This document shows positions 24,227 through 34,185 of a stretch of DNA of 64,000 nt, piece by piece (the stretch's first letter is position 1; the number at the start of each line of letters is the position of its first letter). The position numbers and the translations under genes were made by a program. This DNA comes from DT-110 sp030148525. GTDB taxonomy: Bacteria; Bacteroidota; Bacteroidia; Chitinophagales; Saprospiraceae. The notes under the pieces were generated by a model. It saw only the letters and a program-made list of their open reading frames with translations, had not been told where the DNA came from and searched no databases. The DNA is taken from the NCBI GenBank assembly GCA_965227445.1, contig OZ245751.1, positions 3,348,001 through 3,412,000 on the forward strand. The letters run 5' to 3'.

Positions 24227-25615
24227 ATGTCTGCAGTAATCCTTCCGCCCTTTCCCGGTGAATCTATCTATTCCTTGAAAGAGGGTGATCGCACCTTGCA
24301 TATCTACGGGCTCATCCTCGACCCCGGGCATCCTGCACGCACCACCGAAGACATTGCCCGCAACCTGTTATCCTGCGAAAACCTCCGTGCGTTGCTTCGC
24401 GCTACCTTTTCACTGGGTGGCACTTACTTGCTCATCTGGGAATCGCCCGAAGGTAATTATGTCGTTCCCGATAGCGGAGCCCTGCGCCCCTGTTTTTACT
24501 ACCACTGCAATAATCAGACACACCTGGGTTCCTCCGCTAAAGGACTTTTTAAATCCCTGCCCCAAAAGGAAAAACCTCCCTTGGAAGATACTGACTTCTT
24601 TACCTCGGCTTTCGCCAAAAAAGGCCTCTTCGTCATGGGACGTACGCCCTGGCAAGGCCTCCGGCAATTACTCCCCAACCACTACCTCGACCTGAAAACG
24701 GGAAGCACCCACCGTTATTTTCCGATGGAAAAACATCAATCACGGTCACCAAAATCCGTACTGCCCGAAGTGACCAAAGTGCTTCGCGGGCAGATCGTGG
24801 CCGCCGCTAACCGCTACTCCCTGGCCCTGCCCCTTACTGCCGGGTGGGACAGCCGGGTGCTGCTGGCCGTCAGTCGGTCGGTACTGGACCACTACTCAGG
24901 AACCTACACCATGCGCCACCCCTACATGAGCGACCGCCACGAAGATGTGCGCATCCCACCTGATTTAGCCAGGACCGCCGGAATATCCCATCAATTCTTC
25001 GAAAATACCGGAGAAGCCAATCCGGCAGATGAGCAATTATTAGCAGCCGAAGTCGATGCCCCCAATCCCCGTAACCCGGCTATGCATACGAACGTGTACA
25101 ACACCCATTTGGCTGATCAACTCATCATATCCGGTATTGCTTCCGAAACCGCAAAGCGCTACTATGGTGAAGAGAAGAACCTCCAGGCGGAACGATTAGC
25201 CATCCTGACCGGCTACGGCGATCACCCCTTCGTTGTCGAAGCACTAACGGAATGGCTCGAAAACGCCCAGCCCATTTCCGGCCTGGGATACGACATCCTC
25301 GACTTCTTCCACTGGGAGTTTAACGTAGGCAGCTCGGTGGCCCGGGAAGTAAGCCAGATCAACCTCAGCCGGGCCAGGGTTTTTCCACCCTTCAATCAAA
25401 AACAACTCATCAATACCCTCCTGCAAGTACCGTCCAAATACCGCGATATGTACGACCACCGTGTTTACCGGGAGACCATTAAGGCCTCTTGGCCCGAACT
25501 CCTGCGGCACCGGGTCAACCCCAACCGCAAAACCAATATCATACGCCTGATGAAGCGACTCGGTATCTATACCACCTACACCAATCTTAAAAGGCGACTA
25601 TTGAAGCAGAATTAA
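24227..25615 (+). CDS. Asparagine-synthase-like protein without the glutaminase Cys, 462 aa
   Basis: Residues about 200-215 form the ATP-pyrophosphatase loop LPLTAGWDSRVLLA (SGGxDS-like). The preceding 190 residues resemble a class II glutaminase fold (GTYLLIWESP, VVPDSGALRPCFYY). However, the N-terminus is MSAVIL, with no catalytic Cys2, so it cannot use glutamine as AsnB does. The C-terminal domain is helical. Such proteins occur in exopolysaccharide and lasso-peptide loci, where they may form amides with another nitrogen donor. The gene is convergent with the next glycosyltransferase, and their stop codons overlap. Confidence 0.8.
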   Translation: MSAVILPPFPGESIYSLKEGDRTLHIYGLILDPGHPARTTEDIARNLLSCENLRALLRATFSLGGTYLLIWESPEGNYVVPDSGALRPCFYYHCNNQTHLGSSAKGLFKSLPQKEKPPLEDTDFFTSAFAKKGLFVMGRTPWQGLRQLLPNHYLDLKTGSTHRYFPMEKHQSRSPKSVLPEVTKVLRGQIVAAANRYSLALPLTAGWDSRVLLAVSRSVLDHYSGTYTMRHPYMSDRHEDVRIPPDLARTAGISHQFFENTGEANPADEQLLAAEVDAPNPRNPAMHTNVYNTHLADQLIISGIASETAKRYYGEEKNLQAERLAILTGYGDHPFVVEALTEWLENAQPISGLGYDILDFFHWEFNVGSSVAREVSQINLSRARVFPPFNQKQLINTLLQVPSKYRDMYDHRVYRETIKASWPELLRHRVNPNRKTNIIRLMKRLGIYTTYTNLKRRLLKQN

Positions 25616-26751
25616 TCAATTTCCTTCGCAGCGTACAGGGCTTCGTACCTATCCAACACCTTCGGCCACGTTAAGGACTCTACCCGTACCCGGGATGCTT
25701 TTCCCATTTTTTGCCGTAAGGCAGCATCCGCTAACAGTTGGTGAACCGATCGCTCGAATGACTCGTACGAACCGGGCAATACGATGGCTTCCCCTTCCGG
25801 AAAAACACCGGCCACCCCTTCTCCCGCGCGTCCCACCAAGGCACAGCCGGCCGCAGCGGCCTCCAAATACACCAGCCCGAAGGTCTCCTGACAGGAGGGC
25901 AAGGCAAAGATGGCGCTGCGACGCAACCACTGCATAGTCTCAGCATGGGGTAACCGACCGGGGAATTGTATCCGATCATCTCCTCCCGCCATGTTTTCCC
26001 ATTCGGGCCGAGCGGGTCCGTCGCCAATAATGACCAACTTGCGGCCTTCCCCGTTTGGGAAAGACCGAAAGGCCCGAATCACCCAATCGACCTGCTTGCG
26101 GGGGATCGCCTGGGCGACTACGATCAGATCAATGTCCTTTTCGGGTAGTTCTGGCCTCAGTAATTCTTCCGGAATGCCGTGGGGTATCAGACGGCCATCA
26201 ACCTGGAAGTGCTCGCGCAGGAATTCCCGTACGGGCCCGTTTAGCGTAGTTATCCGATCTGCCTGCCCCAACAGGCGACGGGCTAATCGCCAGGTATGGC
26301 TGCTTTTAGAGACTTTTCGGAGTAGTTTAATATCTGAGGAGCGCACGGTCACCACCACGGATGCCCTGGTGTCTCGTGCTGCCTCCACGGCCATCCAGGC
26401 GTCCGGTAGCAGATAGTGCGCGTGAATAAGGTGGAAGGGACCGGCTTTTTCACACCAGGCACGCAATGATCGCGGGGACCTCAACAGGCAGAATGCATGA
26501 GCGGGAAGCGGGAGTCTCGGATAGGTCAATGGATGAACGGGCATCCCGTGATCGCTCCAGTCTTCGAGTCCGTAGAGGTGGGCATATTTGGGATGCTTCC
26601 GCAAAAACCAGGGCACCCATTCCTTTGGAAATAGGACGGAGACCTCGTAGTCGCGTTCCTGCAGGCGGTGGGCGATGTCCAGGACCACTCGATTGGAGGG
26701 CTTGCCGGGCAGGGGAATATTCTTGGCAACAAAAAGGACCTTTTTAGCCAT
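25612..26751 (-). CDS. Family 4 glycosyltransferase, 379 aa
   Basis: GT-B fold. The N-terminal domain starts MAKKVLFVAKNIPLPGKPSNR and includes LIHAHYLLPDAW. The C-terminal donor domain has DLIVVAQAIPRKQVDWVIRAF, KLVIIGDGPARPEW and the E-x7-E-like segment PSCQETFGLVYLEAAAAGCALVG. Retaining transferase acting at the cytoplasmic face; the sugar is unknown. It overlaps the upstream GT4 gene by 8 bp and is co-translated with it. Its stop overlaps that of the asparagine-synthase-like gene on the other strand. Confidence 0.9.
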   Translation of the reverse strand: MAKKVLFVAKNIPLPGKPSNRVVLDIAHRLQERDYEVSVLFPKEWVPWFLRKHPKYAHLYGLEDWSDHGMPVHPLTYPRLPLPAHAFCLLRSPRSLRAWCEKAGPFHLIHAHYLLPDAWMAVEAARDTRASVVVTVRSSDIKLLRKVSKSSHTWRLARRLLGQADRITTLNGPVREFLREHFQVDGRLIPHGIPEELLRPELPEKDIDLIVVAQAIPRKQVDWVIRAFRSFPNGEGRKLVIIGDGPARPEWENMAGGDDRIQFPGRLPHAETMQWLRRSAIFALPSCQETFGLVYLEAAAAGCALVGRAGEGVAGVFPEGEAIVLPGSYESFERSVHQLLADAALRQKMGKASRVRVESLTWPKVLDRYEALYAAKEID

Positions 26752-28042
26752 TGTGCCCTCCTTCTTTTGCCAGAACCTGATCGAACACCCCGGCCAATTG
26801 CCGGGTCAACTCACGGCGCTCGAGTAGGCGGACCCCCGGGTGAATATCGGGTTGCGCGTCCGGATGTTGCTGCCACACTTCGATCCTGTGCCGTAATAGG
26901 GGTAGCACATTCGTGTCGTAGCTTACGTACTGTCCGCCTTCACAACGCGCCAAAATGCGGGCGGGATCACTGGTCGTGTCCCCGATCCCCAGGATGAAGG
27001 CGCCGGAAGCCAGGTATTCATACAATTTCAGGGGGGTCATGCCCACACTGGGCGTCCGTGGAGTCAGCAATAACAGCAGATCAGCCTGGATCATTTCGTT
27101 CACCACCTGGTCGTGCGGAATATATCCGTGTGCCTTGATCAGGTCAGCGATCCCCCGTTCTTCGGCCTCCCGAAAAAACTGAGGATCGATCGCCCCGTAC
27201 AGGTCGAATTGTACCATCCTTTGCTCCTCGTGGGAAAGGCCCGCCAGTGCATCCAGGAAATTCGTTGGCATTTGTATCTGCGACAGGCTTCCGGTATACA
27301 CGATTCGAAACGTAGGATTGGGTGACTTGCGCCGGGTAAAATCAGCGGCATCGAACCCATTGCGGATCAGTTGTGGCCGTCGCCCTGTTTTGTGCAGCAA
27401 TTCCTGGTAGCCTTCACTGACAGTGATCAGGGCGTTGGCTTCCGCCAAAACAGCTCGCTCCATCGCCAGATTCCGCCGGTACGCCCAGGGATATTTGGGC
27501 AGATCGCGCAGCCAGTAGGCATCGGTCCAGGGGTCGCGAAAATCAGCTATCCAGGGAATGCCCGTTTTCCGATGCAGCGAACGGGTGATCCACTGTGCAG
27601 AATGGGGCGGTGAGGTACAAAACAACAAAACGGGCTTCTCCTCCCGGATGATCTTACGGGCAGCCCGCAGGGCGTACCAACGCCAACCAATCCGTGCATC
27701 AGGATAAAAAAGGTTGTAGCGGATCCAGCGAAAAATACGGTCTTTCCAGCCGGGGTTATCGGCCTTCAGGATGGTGGTGGTAATGCGTTCCTCCTTTTTG
27801 CGTCCGGTCAGACGCTTAAACAGGGCGAAAAACTCAAAGGTCCCCGTACGCACTACCCGCACCCCTGCAGGCACTTCCGCTTCCAGGCTGTGATCGATGG
27901 CCGGGTACTCCCCTTTCGACACCGTCAGCACAATGGGTTGGTACCCGAAATCCGGCAGGTATTTGACAAACTTGATCACGCGTTGCACCCCCGGCCCTCC
28001 GGCGGGTGGCCAATAGTAGGTCAGGATCAGCACTTTCTTCAT
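26744..28042 (-). CDS. Family 4 glycosyltransferase, 432 aa
   Basis: GT-B enzyme. The N-terminus is VLILTYYWPPAGGPGVQRV, with the Gly-rich loop usual in this subgroup. WIADFRDPWTDAYW and ANALITVSEGYQELL follow. The donor side includes FRIVYTGSLSQIQMP and LTPRTPSVGMTPLKLYEYLASGAFILG. An ATG three codons upstream (28051) is possible. It is first of a two-gene GT4 unit (8-bp overlap with the next) and lies 64 bp past the YfhO-like gene on the same strand, so all three may be one transcript. Confidence 0.9.
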   Translation of the reverse strand: MKKVLILTYYWPPAGGPGVQRVIKFVKYLPDFGYQPIVLTVSKGEYPAIDHSLEAEVPAGVRVVRTGTFEFFALFKRLTGRKKEERITTTILKADNPGWKDRIFRWIRYNLFYPDARIGWRWYALRAARKIIREEKPVLLFCTSPPHSAQWITRSLHRKTGIPWIADFRDPWTDAYWLRDLPKYPWAYRRNLAMERAVLAEANALITVSEGYQELLHKTGRRPQLIRNGFDAADFTRRKSPNPTFRIVYTGSLSQIQMPTNFLDALAGLSHEEQRMVQFDLYGAIDPQFFREAEERGIADLIKAHGYIPHDQVVNEMIQADLLLLLTPRTPSVGMTPLKLYEYLASGAFILGIGDTTSDPARILARCEGGQYVSYDTNVLPLLRHRIEVWQQHPDAQPDIHPGVRLLERRELTRQLAGVFDQVLAKEGGHNG

Positions 28043-28106
28043 GGGCTCCATCGCAATTCACTTTTTTGATCCTGAGAACAGGTATGATCAAGGATGATAC
28101 CCAATT

Positions 28107-30602
28107 CTACTTTTTCTTCTTTTTGCGGTTCCCGCGCGCAACCTTGGCTTTTTTGCCCTGCTTTTGGGGCTTAGGCTCCGGAGCGGGTTGTTGATACCAT
28201 TGGTATCCGTTCCAGCCAATCAGTCCAATACCCAGCAATAGGATGACTCCTGACGACAAGCGGGAGATCACATCCTGTACCCCGTAGATCGTCGAAGGAT
28301 CAAACTCGAAGTGAATGGTGTGCTCTCCGGCCGGCACTTTCATGGCCCGCAGCAGGTAGTTGGCGCGAATGTGATCCACCTCTTCCCCGTCGAGGGTGAC
28401 CGTCCACCCCTTATCCGGACCGTACCAGATCTCGCTGAACACGGCCAGCTGTTCCTGGCTGGTATTGGTCTGGTAGGTAAGTTCATTCGGTTTATAGTCG
28501 GTCAACGTGATCGTTCCCTGGCCATTGCCGGCATTGAACCCGGAGAGGTAATCGGAGAACTCATCGGTTAGCACGATGGCCTCCTGAGCCGGATTGAAGT
28601 TGCTAAGGGCGCTGATTTCCTCATTAGGTGAGTCGACCGGGCGGATCGACTGCACGAACCAGGCAGTACCCAGTGCATTGGGGTTTTGCTGGACCTGACC
28701 TTCCTGCCCGATAATGTATTTGGTATTGAGCATATTCAACACCTGTTGGTTGTTTTGGCTGATATGACGATCGATCACATCCTGGATGCGCTGCAGTTTG
28801 ACGGCGCTGTAACCCCCGATTGTATTGTGGAAGTACGAGGTGGAGGAAGAGTTAAAGGTATTGATCGACAAGTCCAGCACGCGATAATACCCGCGTCCCT
28901 GTGGTTCGGCCTGCATAATTTGCTGATCGGCCGGACGCGGTTGAAAGTTTTGCTGGTACTGCTGAGCGTTTACGAAGGTTTCCGGATTGATGTAACGGCG
29001 TCCCACAAACCAGAAATCGAGGGTAGAGAACAGCGTTAATCCAAGTGTCAGCAGCAGGGGTTTCACCCGATCGGTAAGATAGGCCCAAATAAAAGCCGTG
29101 CCTACGACCAGGAAACCAAAAGTGCGCCAGGCATCGGATTGCATGAGGTCTTTGCGATCCTGGATAAACAGATTTACCACTTCGGCCTGATAGCGGGCAT
29201 CACCCGCCGAGGTAAAATCAAAGAACGAGGGTCCAACGAGTGCAAAGAAGAGGCATACGACGGCCAGCCCCCCGCTTGCGTAATACAGTTTGCGCAGGGC
29301 CTGCTTGCGTTCCTTTTCGGGAATATCCAGAATGGCCTGTCCGCCGAGAATGGCAAAAAAGATCACGATGCCGCTGGTAATGACCAGGATGGACTGGGGG
29401 GTCCGGAATTTATTGTACAAGGGTACATTATCGAAGAAAAACCGACTCAAGCTTTCCATATTCTTACCCATGGAGAGAAAGATCATCAGAATCAGGGAGC
29501 CCAGGGCCCACCACCGCAGATGGGCCGGTAAGAGGAACATCGCCAGGACAAACAGAAGCATAATAATGGCCCCGAAATATTGTGGTCCACTGGTGAAGGG
29601 CAGCCCGCCCCAGTATAATGGCGCACGCGCATTGGTAGGCGATTGGAATAAACGGGCTGAAGCCGCATCACTATCGATGGGTTCAGCCGAAGAGCCACCT
29701 ACAACTCCGGGAACCAGAATACTGAAAGCGTCGAGGGTATTATTACTCCATTGCATAGCGTAATCCCAAGCGAGTCCCTCCACTTCACTACTGCTGGATG
29801 TCTCTACCGCTTCGGCTTGTTTTTCCAGGATGGGTTCACCCCGCATGGATTCCTCCGAGTAGTTGCGCATGGCCATGATATTCGACAGGCCCGATAACAG
29901 GGCCAGTCCACCAGCGAGTACAAGCACGCCCACACTTTTGCCGAAAGGCACTAATTCCTTATCGCGAATCGCCTTAATGAAAAAGACAATACCTCCAATG
30001 AAGAGCGACAGGAACAAGTAATACAGCATCTGCGGGTGACGGGTAAAAAGCGCCATGGAGGAGGTAAAAGCCAAGATCGTGCCACCGAGCAAATATTTTT
30101 GCCGAAAGGTCAATACCACTCCGGCCATAATGAGGGGTGTGAAACTGGCACAGGCTATTTTGGAGTATTGACCAGCTTCCGTAATGACCAGGTAGTTGGT
30201 GGTAAGCCCCAGGGATAGCCCTCCGAGCAGACACAGCCAGATATTTACCCCCATGAGCGCAAAGGCCAGGTAGCCAAATAACATGGATTTAAAGATGAGG
30301 TTAGCGGGCTTGGGAGCACCCAGATCAAGGGCCCGAAACACTTTACCCGGGTAAATATTGTACATGCCATAAGCTGACATATCCGGCATACCTCCAAACA
30401 TGGAATTACTCCAATAGACCCGCTCACCGGTCTCTTCGGCGTAGGTATAGATCTCGTTCCGATTAGTCAGTGACTGAATGGAGTCACCCGCATTCATTTT
30501 TTTACCCTGAAACAGGGGTCCGAAGAATAAGGCGGTGGCCACGTACAAAATGGCAATATTCATCAAATGAAAAAGAAGCGGCTTAATCTTTTGCATGGTC
30601 AT
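28107..30602 (-). CDS. YfhO-family polytopic membrane protein, 831 aa
   Basis: About a dozen transmembrane helices cover residues 10-500, with an extracytoplasmic region from about 540 to 780 and a last helix near 800. The basic C-terminal tail ends in a Lys run. Typical YfhO features: GDSIQSLTNRNEIYTYAEE at the start, GQYSKIACASFTPLIM, and the C-terminal IWYGPDKGWTVTLDGEEVDHIRANYLLR. The family is linked to glycosylation of cell-wall polymers and to GT-C enzymes, but its reaction in Bacteroidota is not established. It sits with glycosyltransferases. A start two codons later (30596) is possible. Confidence 0.85.
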   Translation of the reverse strand: MTMQKIKPLLFHLMNIAILYVATALFFGPLFQGKKMNAGDSIQSLTNRNEIYTYAEETGERVYWSNSMFGGMPDMSAYGMYNIYPGKVFRALDLGAPKPANLIFKSMLFGYLAFALMGVNIWLCLLGGLSLGLTTNYLVITEAGQYSKIACASFTPLIMAGVVLTFRQKYLLGGTILAFTSSMALFTRHPQMLYYLFLSLFIGGIVFFIKAIRDKELVPFGKSVGVLVLAGGLALLSGLSNIMAMRNYSEESMRGEPILEKQAEAVETSSSSEVEGLAWDYAMQWSNNTLDAFSILVPGVVGGSSAEPIDSDAASARLFQSPTNARAPLYWGGLPFTSGPQYFGAIIMLLFVLAMFLLPAHLRWWALGSLILMIFLSMGKNMESLSRFFFDNVPLYNKFRTPQSILVITSGIVIFFAILGGQAILDIPEKERKQALRKLYYASGGLAVVCLFFALVGPSFFDFTSAGDARYQAEVVNLFIQDRKDLMQSDAWRTFGFLVVGTAFIWAYLTDRVKPLLLTLGLTLFSTLDFWFVGRRYINPETFVNAQQYQQNFQPRPADQQIMQAEPQGRGYYRVLDLSINTFNSSSTSYFHNTIGGYSAVKLQRIQDVIDRHISQNNQQVLNMLNTKYIIGQEGQVQQNPNALGTAWFVQSIRPVDSPNEEISALSNFNPAQEAIVLTDEFSDYLSGFNAGNGQGTITLTDYKPNELTYQTNTSQEQLAVFSEIWYGPDKGWTVTLDGEEVDHIRANYLLRAMKVPAGEHTIHFEFDPSTIYGVQDVISRLSSGVILLLGIGLIGWNGYQWYQQPAPEPKPQKQGKKAKVARGNRKKKKK

Positions 30603-31114
30603 AGTTTGGCAAATTGAGGCAGCTCCCCGGCTGGATCAGAGGGGGCACCGGTCGGTTGATTGGCGGTAAATCTACAAATTTGCGGTCAACCCTAGTAATA
30701 ATGGTATTGGGTATTGGGTATTTGGTAATTGGTAGAGACTCCAGGGATTTTAGTAACCGGAGGGACAGCTGAGACCGGAGGGATGGGTTTTGCTTAGTAC
30801 TGGATTTTCAAAGCTTGATTTTTTGGTCTTGCTCAGGGCAGCATAGGGCATTGTGCGTAGGGCATTCCTGCCTGCCAAAGGTTTAAGGAGGCAATAGTGA
30901 GGGCAAGAAGGCTTTCGCCTGATCGCCTGATCCCCTAATCTCCCGGTCGAAAAACGGTGGTAGACGCAATAAATCGCGTCTCTACAAAACGGATTTGATT
31001 GGAAGTCAACTCTCCCAATCCCCAATTCCCCAATTCTCCCATTCCCCAATTCTCCCATTCCCTCCATACGAAGCTGAGAACATCCCGATTAAGACACATC
31101 GTACCAGAACCACC
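30603..31114. other. Intergenic region with simple repeats and a GACGCGAT-type palindromic element
   Basis: About 510 bp. 30700-30740 has GGTATTGGGTATT-type runs, and 30900-31075 is the dispersed palindromic element described separately. TCTCCCATTCCCCAAT-type repeats fill 31010-31065. I see no reading frame with family-like content. Confidence 0.7.
30903..31075 (-). repeat. GACGCGAT palindromic repeat family, copy 1
   Basis: Centred on AGACGCAATAAATCGCGTCT (30962-30981). It is flanked by GGTGGT before and CTACAAAA after, then GGAAGTCAACTCTCCC and runs of CCCCAATTC. The reverse complement matches the order of blocks in 50260-50400 and 50450-50575. Confidence 0.75.
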
Positions 31115-31930
31115 TCACTCTCCCGCCGGCAGCTTCGGCAGATCCGGATGTCCCACCAGGTAATAAGCGCAGGTGGTGTAGAAATTCCGGATGAAAATGG
31201 CGTTGCGCAGGATGGGGAGTTGCACGACCGGTTTGAGCTTGAACTTCACCTCGTAGTTGGGATTGAACAGGTAAAGGGTCCGATCAATGGTTTGGTAATT
31301 CAGCTTTCGCAAAATACGCTGAAAGCGTTCAATACTGATTCCGGTGCGTTTATTGGCCAGCAGGTGCTCAATCTTGCCGTCCGATTCGCCACCGGCACGC
31401 AGTACGCGCCGGTAAACACTGGTGGGAAGCAGATGAAACCAGGGCAACACGGATAAGTACTTATTGCGGCAGCCCTGTTGGTGGCCGCCAAAGGGCATAT
31501 ACCAGGGTGGGAAGCCGAAGAAAATGAGTCCATCCGTTTTCAGAAAAGGCTTTAGGAAACCCATGAAGCGTTCCTGGTCGGGGATGTGCTCAATGACATC
31601 CCGCATGACGATGAGGTCGAAGGTGCCCAGGGCCTGTGGATCTACCTGGTAGATATCCTGAACGATCAGGGATAACTGATCGCGCTGGGCATGATCGGCC
31701 AGAAATTCGCGGGCGCGTTCCACTTGCGGCTTGGAAACATCAATACCTACCACCGAACAGCCCGCTTCGAGGAAGGGCGGAATATTACCGCCTTCCCCAC
31801 AGCCAATCTCCAGCACACGGGTTCCCAATCCAATGGATTTATGCTTTTGGATGTAGGGAAGTACGTATTTGCGGGTTGTCAGACTTTGCTCGTTGAAGTA
31901 GAGCTGTCGGTCTTGGTGACGTTTTTGCAT
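31115..31930 (-). CDS. Class I SAM-dependent methyltransferase, 271 aa
   Basis: Motif I is VLEIGCGEGGNIPPFLEAG, the acidic residue of strand 2 is in CSVVGIDVSKPQVERA, and FDLIVMRDVIEHIPDQERFM matches post-I/motif II. LIFFGFPPWYMPFGGHQQGC follows. The C-terminal 90 residues contain a hydrophobic stretch (PILRNAIFIRNFYTTCAYYL), suggesting membrane association. It begins 2 bp after the stop of the GT2 gene and is co-transcribed with it. It could methylate a glycan or lipid intermediate (inference). Confidence 0.85.
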   Translation of the reverse strand: MQKRHQDRQLYFNEQSLTTRKYVLPYIQKHKSIGLGTRVLEIGCGEGGNIPPFLEAGCSVVGIDVSKPQVERAREFLADHAQRDQLSLIVQDIYQVDPQALGTFDLIVMRDVIEHIPDQERFMGFLKPFLKTDGLIFFGFPPWYMPFGGHQQGCRNKYLSVLPWFHLLPTSVYRRVLRAGGESDGKIEHLLANKRTGISIERFQRILRKLNYQTIDRTLYLFNPNYEVKFKLKPVVQLPILRNAIFIRNFYTTCAYYLVGHPDLPKLPAGE

Positions 31931-31932
31931 AC

Positions 31933-32904
31933 TTAAGCCTCTTGTTCGGTGGTAGTAGTCATATCGGCCTCGATGATGTATTTATTGCGTCCGGGCGCAT
32001 TGCGGGCCACCAATTCGGCCACAAAACCTGCCAGGAATAGCTGGGAACCGAGGATGAGGCAGGTCAATGCCAAAAAGAAAAAGGGATTTTCGGCAATCAA
32101 TTGTGCCTCCTCATTGCGATACAGGTGAATGGCCTTGTTCACGCCCAGGTAAACGGTCGCCAGGGCACCAGCTGCAAACATGAGGATGCCGGCCGTACCA
32201 AAAAAGTGCATGGGCCGTTTGCGGAATTTACCCACAAAAACGATCGACATGAGATCCAGGAAACCGTTGACAAAACGTTCAAGACCAAACTTGGTGGTGC
32301 CGTATTTCCGAGCCTGGTGTTTCACCACCTTTTCCCCGATATTGGTAAAGCCAGCCCACTTAGCCAGCAGGGGAATGTAGCGGTGCATTTCCCCGTACAC
32401 TTCGATAGTACTGACCACGGATCCCTTATAGGCTTTGAGGCCACAGTTGAAATCGTGGAGAGGGATCTTGCTGACCCACCGGGTCACCGCATTAAAAAAT
32501 TTGGAGGTGCGATTCTTGATAAAGGAATCAAAGCGCTCTTTTTTCCAGCCACTGACCAGGTCGTACCCATCGGTCATGATCATCCGGTACAATTCGGGGA
32601 TCTCTTCGGGGCTGTCCTGCAGGTCGGCATCCATGGTAATAACCACATCCCCCTGCGTACGGCGAAATCCCGTATGCAAAGCAGCCGATTTGCCGTAATT
32701 CCTGCGGAATTTTACGCCCCGGACAGCGGGGTTTCGGGCGCTGAGCTTCTCGATCACTTTCCAGGAGCCATCCGTGCTGCCATCATCGATCATGATTATC
32801 TCATAGGAAAACCCATGTTCGTTCATGACACGGTGAATCCAGGCTTCCAGTTCGGGAAGTGACTCTTCCTCATTAAGTAAGGGAATGACAACGGATATGT
32901 CCAT
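31933..32904 (-). CDS. Polyprenyl-phosphate glycosyltransferase, GT2 (DPM1/GtrB-like), 323 aa
   Basis: The GT-A domain reads ISVVIPLLNEEESLPELEAW, IMIDDGSTDGSWKVI, FRRNYGKSAALHTGFRRTQG and ITMDADLQDSPEEIPEL (DADLQD metal/catalytic motif); DFNCGLKAYKG follows. Two transmembrane helices near residues 232-255 and 270-295 match the GtrB/ArnC architecture, which makes polyprenyl-phosphate sugars at the inner membrane. These serve as donors for GT-C enzymes such as the large membrane proteins nearby. The downstream methyltransferase follows after 2 bp. Confidence 0.92.
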   Translation of the reverse strand: MDISVVIPLLNEEESLPELEAWIHRVMNEHGFSYEIIMIDDGSTDGSWKVIEKLSARNPAVRGVKFRRNYGKSAALHTGFRRTQGDVVITMDADLQDSPEEIPELYRMIMTDGYDLVSGWKKERFDSFIKNRTSKFFNAVTRWVSKIPLHDFNCGLKAYKGSVVSTIEVYGEMHRYIPLLAKWAGFTNIGEKVVKHQARKYGTTKFGLERFVNGFLDLMSIVFVGKFRKRPMHFFGTAGILMFAAGALATVYLGVNKAIHLYRNEEAQLIAENPFFFLALTCLILGSQLFLAGFVAELVARNAPGRNKYIIEADMTTTTEQEA

Positions 32905-32995
32905 GCAACTTTGACTTCTATCGTGATTGGCCCGAAATTAAGAAATCAAGAGGACAACAAATGCCAAATGGCTCTGGTTTAGGCAGATCCTCCGT

Positions 32996-33517
32996 CTAAT
33001 TTTGGTTAACGGACACGGTGCGGTATGAATAAGCTATCGGGAGAGCCAACACAAAGCCTAGTAATACACTACGGGCCAGAGAAAAGAAGGTAGTAGATAC
33101 GGTCACCTCGATCCCGCGTTCCCGATAGGAGTCTTTAATCTGTTCGGTGGCTTCTTCCCCGAACAGTCCCGCATTCTGTTCCAGGCGTTCCATGATCATC
33201 TCCTGCTGCATACCGACGAGGGAAGGGTCGATTTGCGACAGCATGAAGTAATTCCAGATATGGTACATCGTGGCAGCTACCACGTAGACGGCAAAGGCTG
33301 TTTTCAGGCTATCCCGGATGGGATAACCATCGTCTCCCCGGTCACTGCGCTCCTGGCGGCAGGCCAGGATCATGCCAACCACAAAGAGAATAGTGGAGGC
33401 CATAAATACACCTGCATTCAGCATCAGGCTTTTCGAGATCACATAAAACAACAGAAAGTAGCCGATCACGGCTACTCCTGTTCCAAAGCCATAGCGGATG
33501 GCGTTATCTTTTAGCAT
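32996..33517 (-). CDS. DUF4199 membrane protein, 173 aa
   Basis: Four hydrophobic helices (about residues 10-28, 35-52, 75-95, 145-165) with a charged loop (MIMERLEQNAGLFGEEATEQIKD) before the last. This layout is that of the Bacteroidota-specific DUF4199 family, whose function is unknown. It starts 8 bp after its paralogue's stop; the two are a pair. Confidence 0.78.
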   Translation of the reverse strand: MLKDNAIRYGFGTGVAVIGYFLLFYVISKSLMLNAGVFMASTILFVVGMILACRQERSDRGDDGYPIRDSLKTAFAVYVVAATMYHIWNYFMLSQIDPSLVGMQQEMIMERLEQNAGLFGEEATEQIKDSYRERGIEVTVSTTFFSLARSVLLGFVLALPIAYSYRTVSVNQN

Positions 33518-33525
33518 AAAACGAA

Positions 33526-34098
33526 TTAGTTCATTTCCGGCGGGTTATTTTTCACCACTGCCGAAACAATCAATGAAATGATCAGTCCCTGAACGAGAAT
33601 CGTCACCAGGCCGATCACTCCCAAAACAAATGGGTTGAACATAACGGACATAAAGCCCATCGCCTGATCAACCTGTTCGTCGGTGATGTTAGGTTGGCGC
33701 TCGTACATCTGTTCGCGAGCTGTCTCCTGCATCACTTCGATCATCTCGGGTTGAATAAACATAAAGTTGACGATCATCCAGACCAGGGTTATCAGGCCCA
33801 CGATCACCGAAACCATCATGCCGGCCGCCAGTCCTCGTCCGAAGGTAAGGTACCCGTTCTGATCGGCTTTGTGGGTGCGCAACACCCAAACAATCCCTCC
33901 GGTCAGAATAACAATGGATACCAGGGTACTCACGATGTTGGCCGTGGCATTCTGGTTAGCCGGATCATTGATACCGGTAACCTGCAATACCAAACCGAAT
34001 GCGATTAGAATTAAAGCAGTGATTAGTCCCCCGCGGACCGCTACCGGACGGTAGGGTACTTCCGCAGGTGCATTAGGGTTGTCAAGTGTTGTACTCAT
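33526..34098 (-). CDS. DUF4199 membrane protein, 190 aa
   Basis: Paralogue of the next gene with the same four-helix plan: helices at about 25-42, 58-75, 95-118 and 162-185. The loop EMIEVMQETAREQMYERQPNITDEQVDQAM precedes the last helix. I used the ATG at 34098 (MSTTLDNPNAP); an upstream frame adds 19 residues. Function unknown; the pair may form a heteromeric membrane complex (inference). It lies about 90 bp past the dihydroorotase-like gene on the same strand. Confidence 0.78.
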   Translation of the reverse strand: MSTTLDNPNAPAEVPYRPVAVRGGLITALILIAFGLVLQVTGINDPANQNATANIVSTLVSIVILTGGIVWVLRTHKADQNGYLTFGRGLAAGMMVSVIVGLITLVWMIVNFMFIQPEMIEVMQETAREQMYERQPNITDEQVDQAMGFMSVMFNPFVLGVIGLVTILVQGLIISLIVSAVVKNNPPEMN

Positions 34099-34185
34099 AC
34101 ATGGTGTTTTTAGATACAAAAATCTATCAGAATCGACCGGAATATCGCAAATCACTATAAACCGGCCTCATTTTTTCTATGGATC

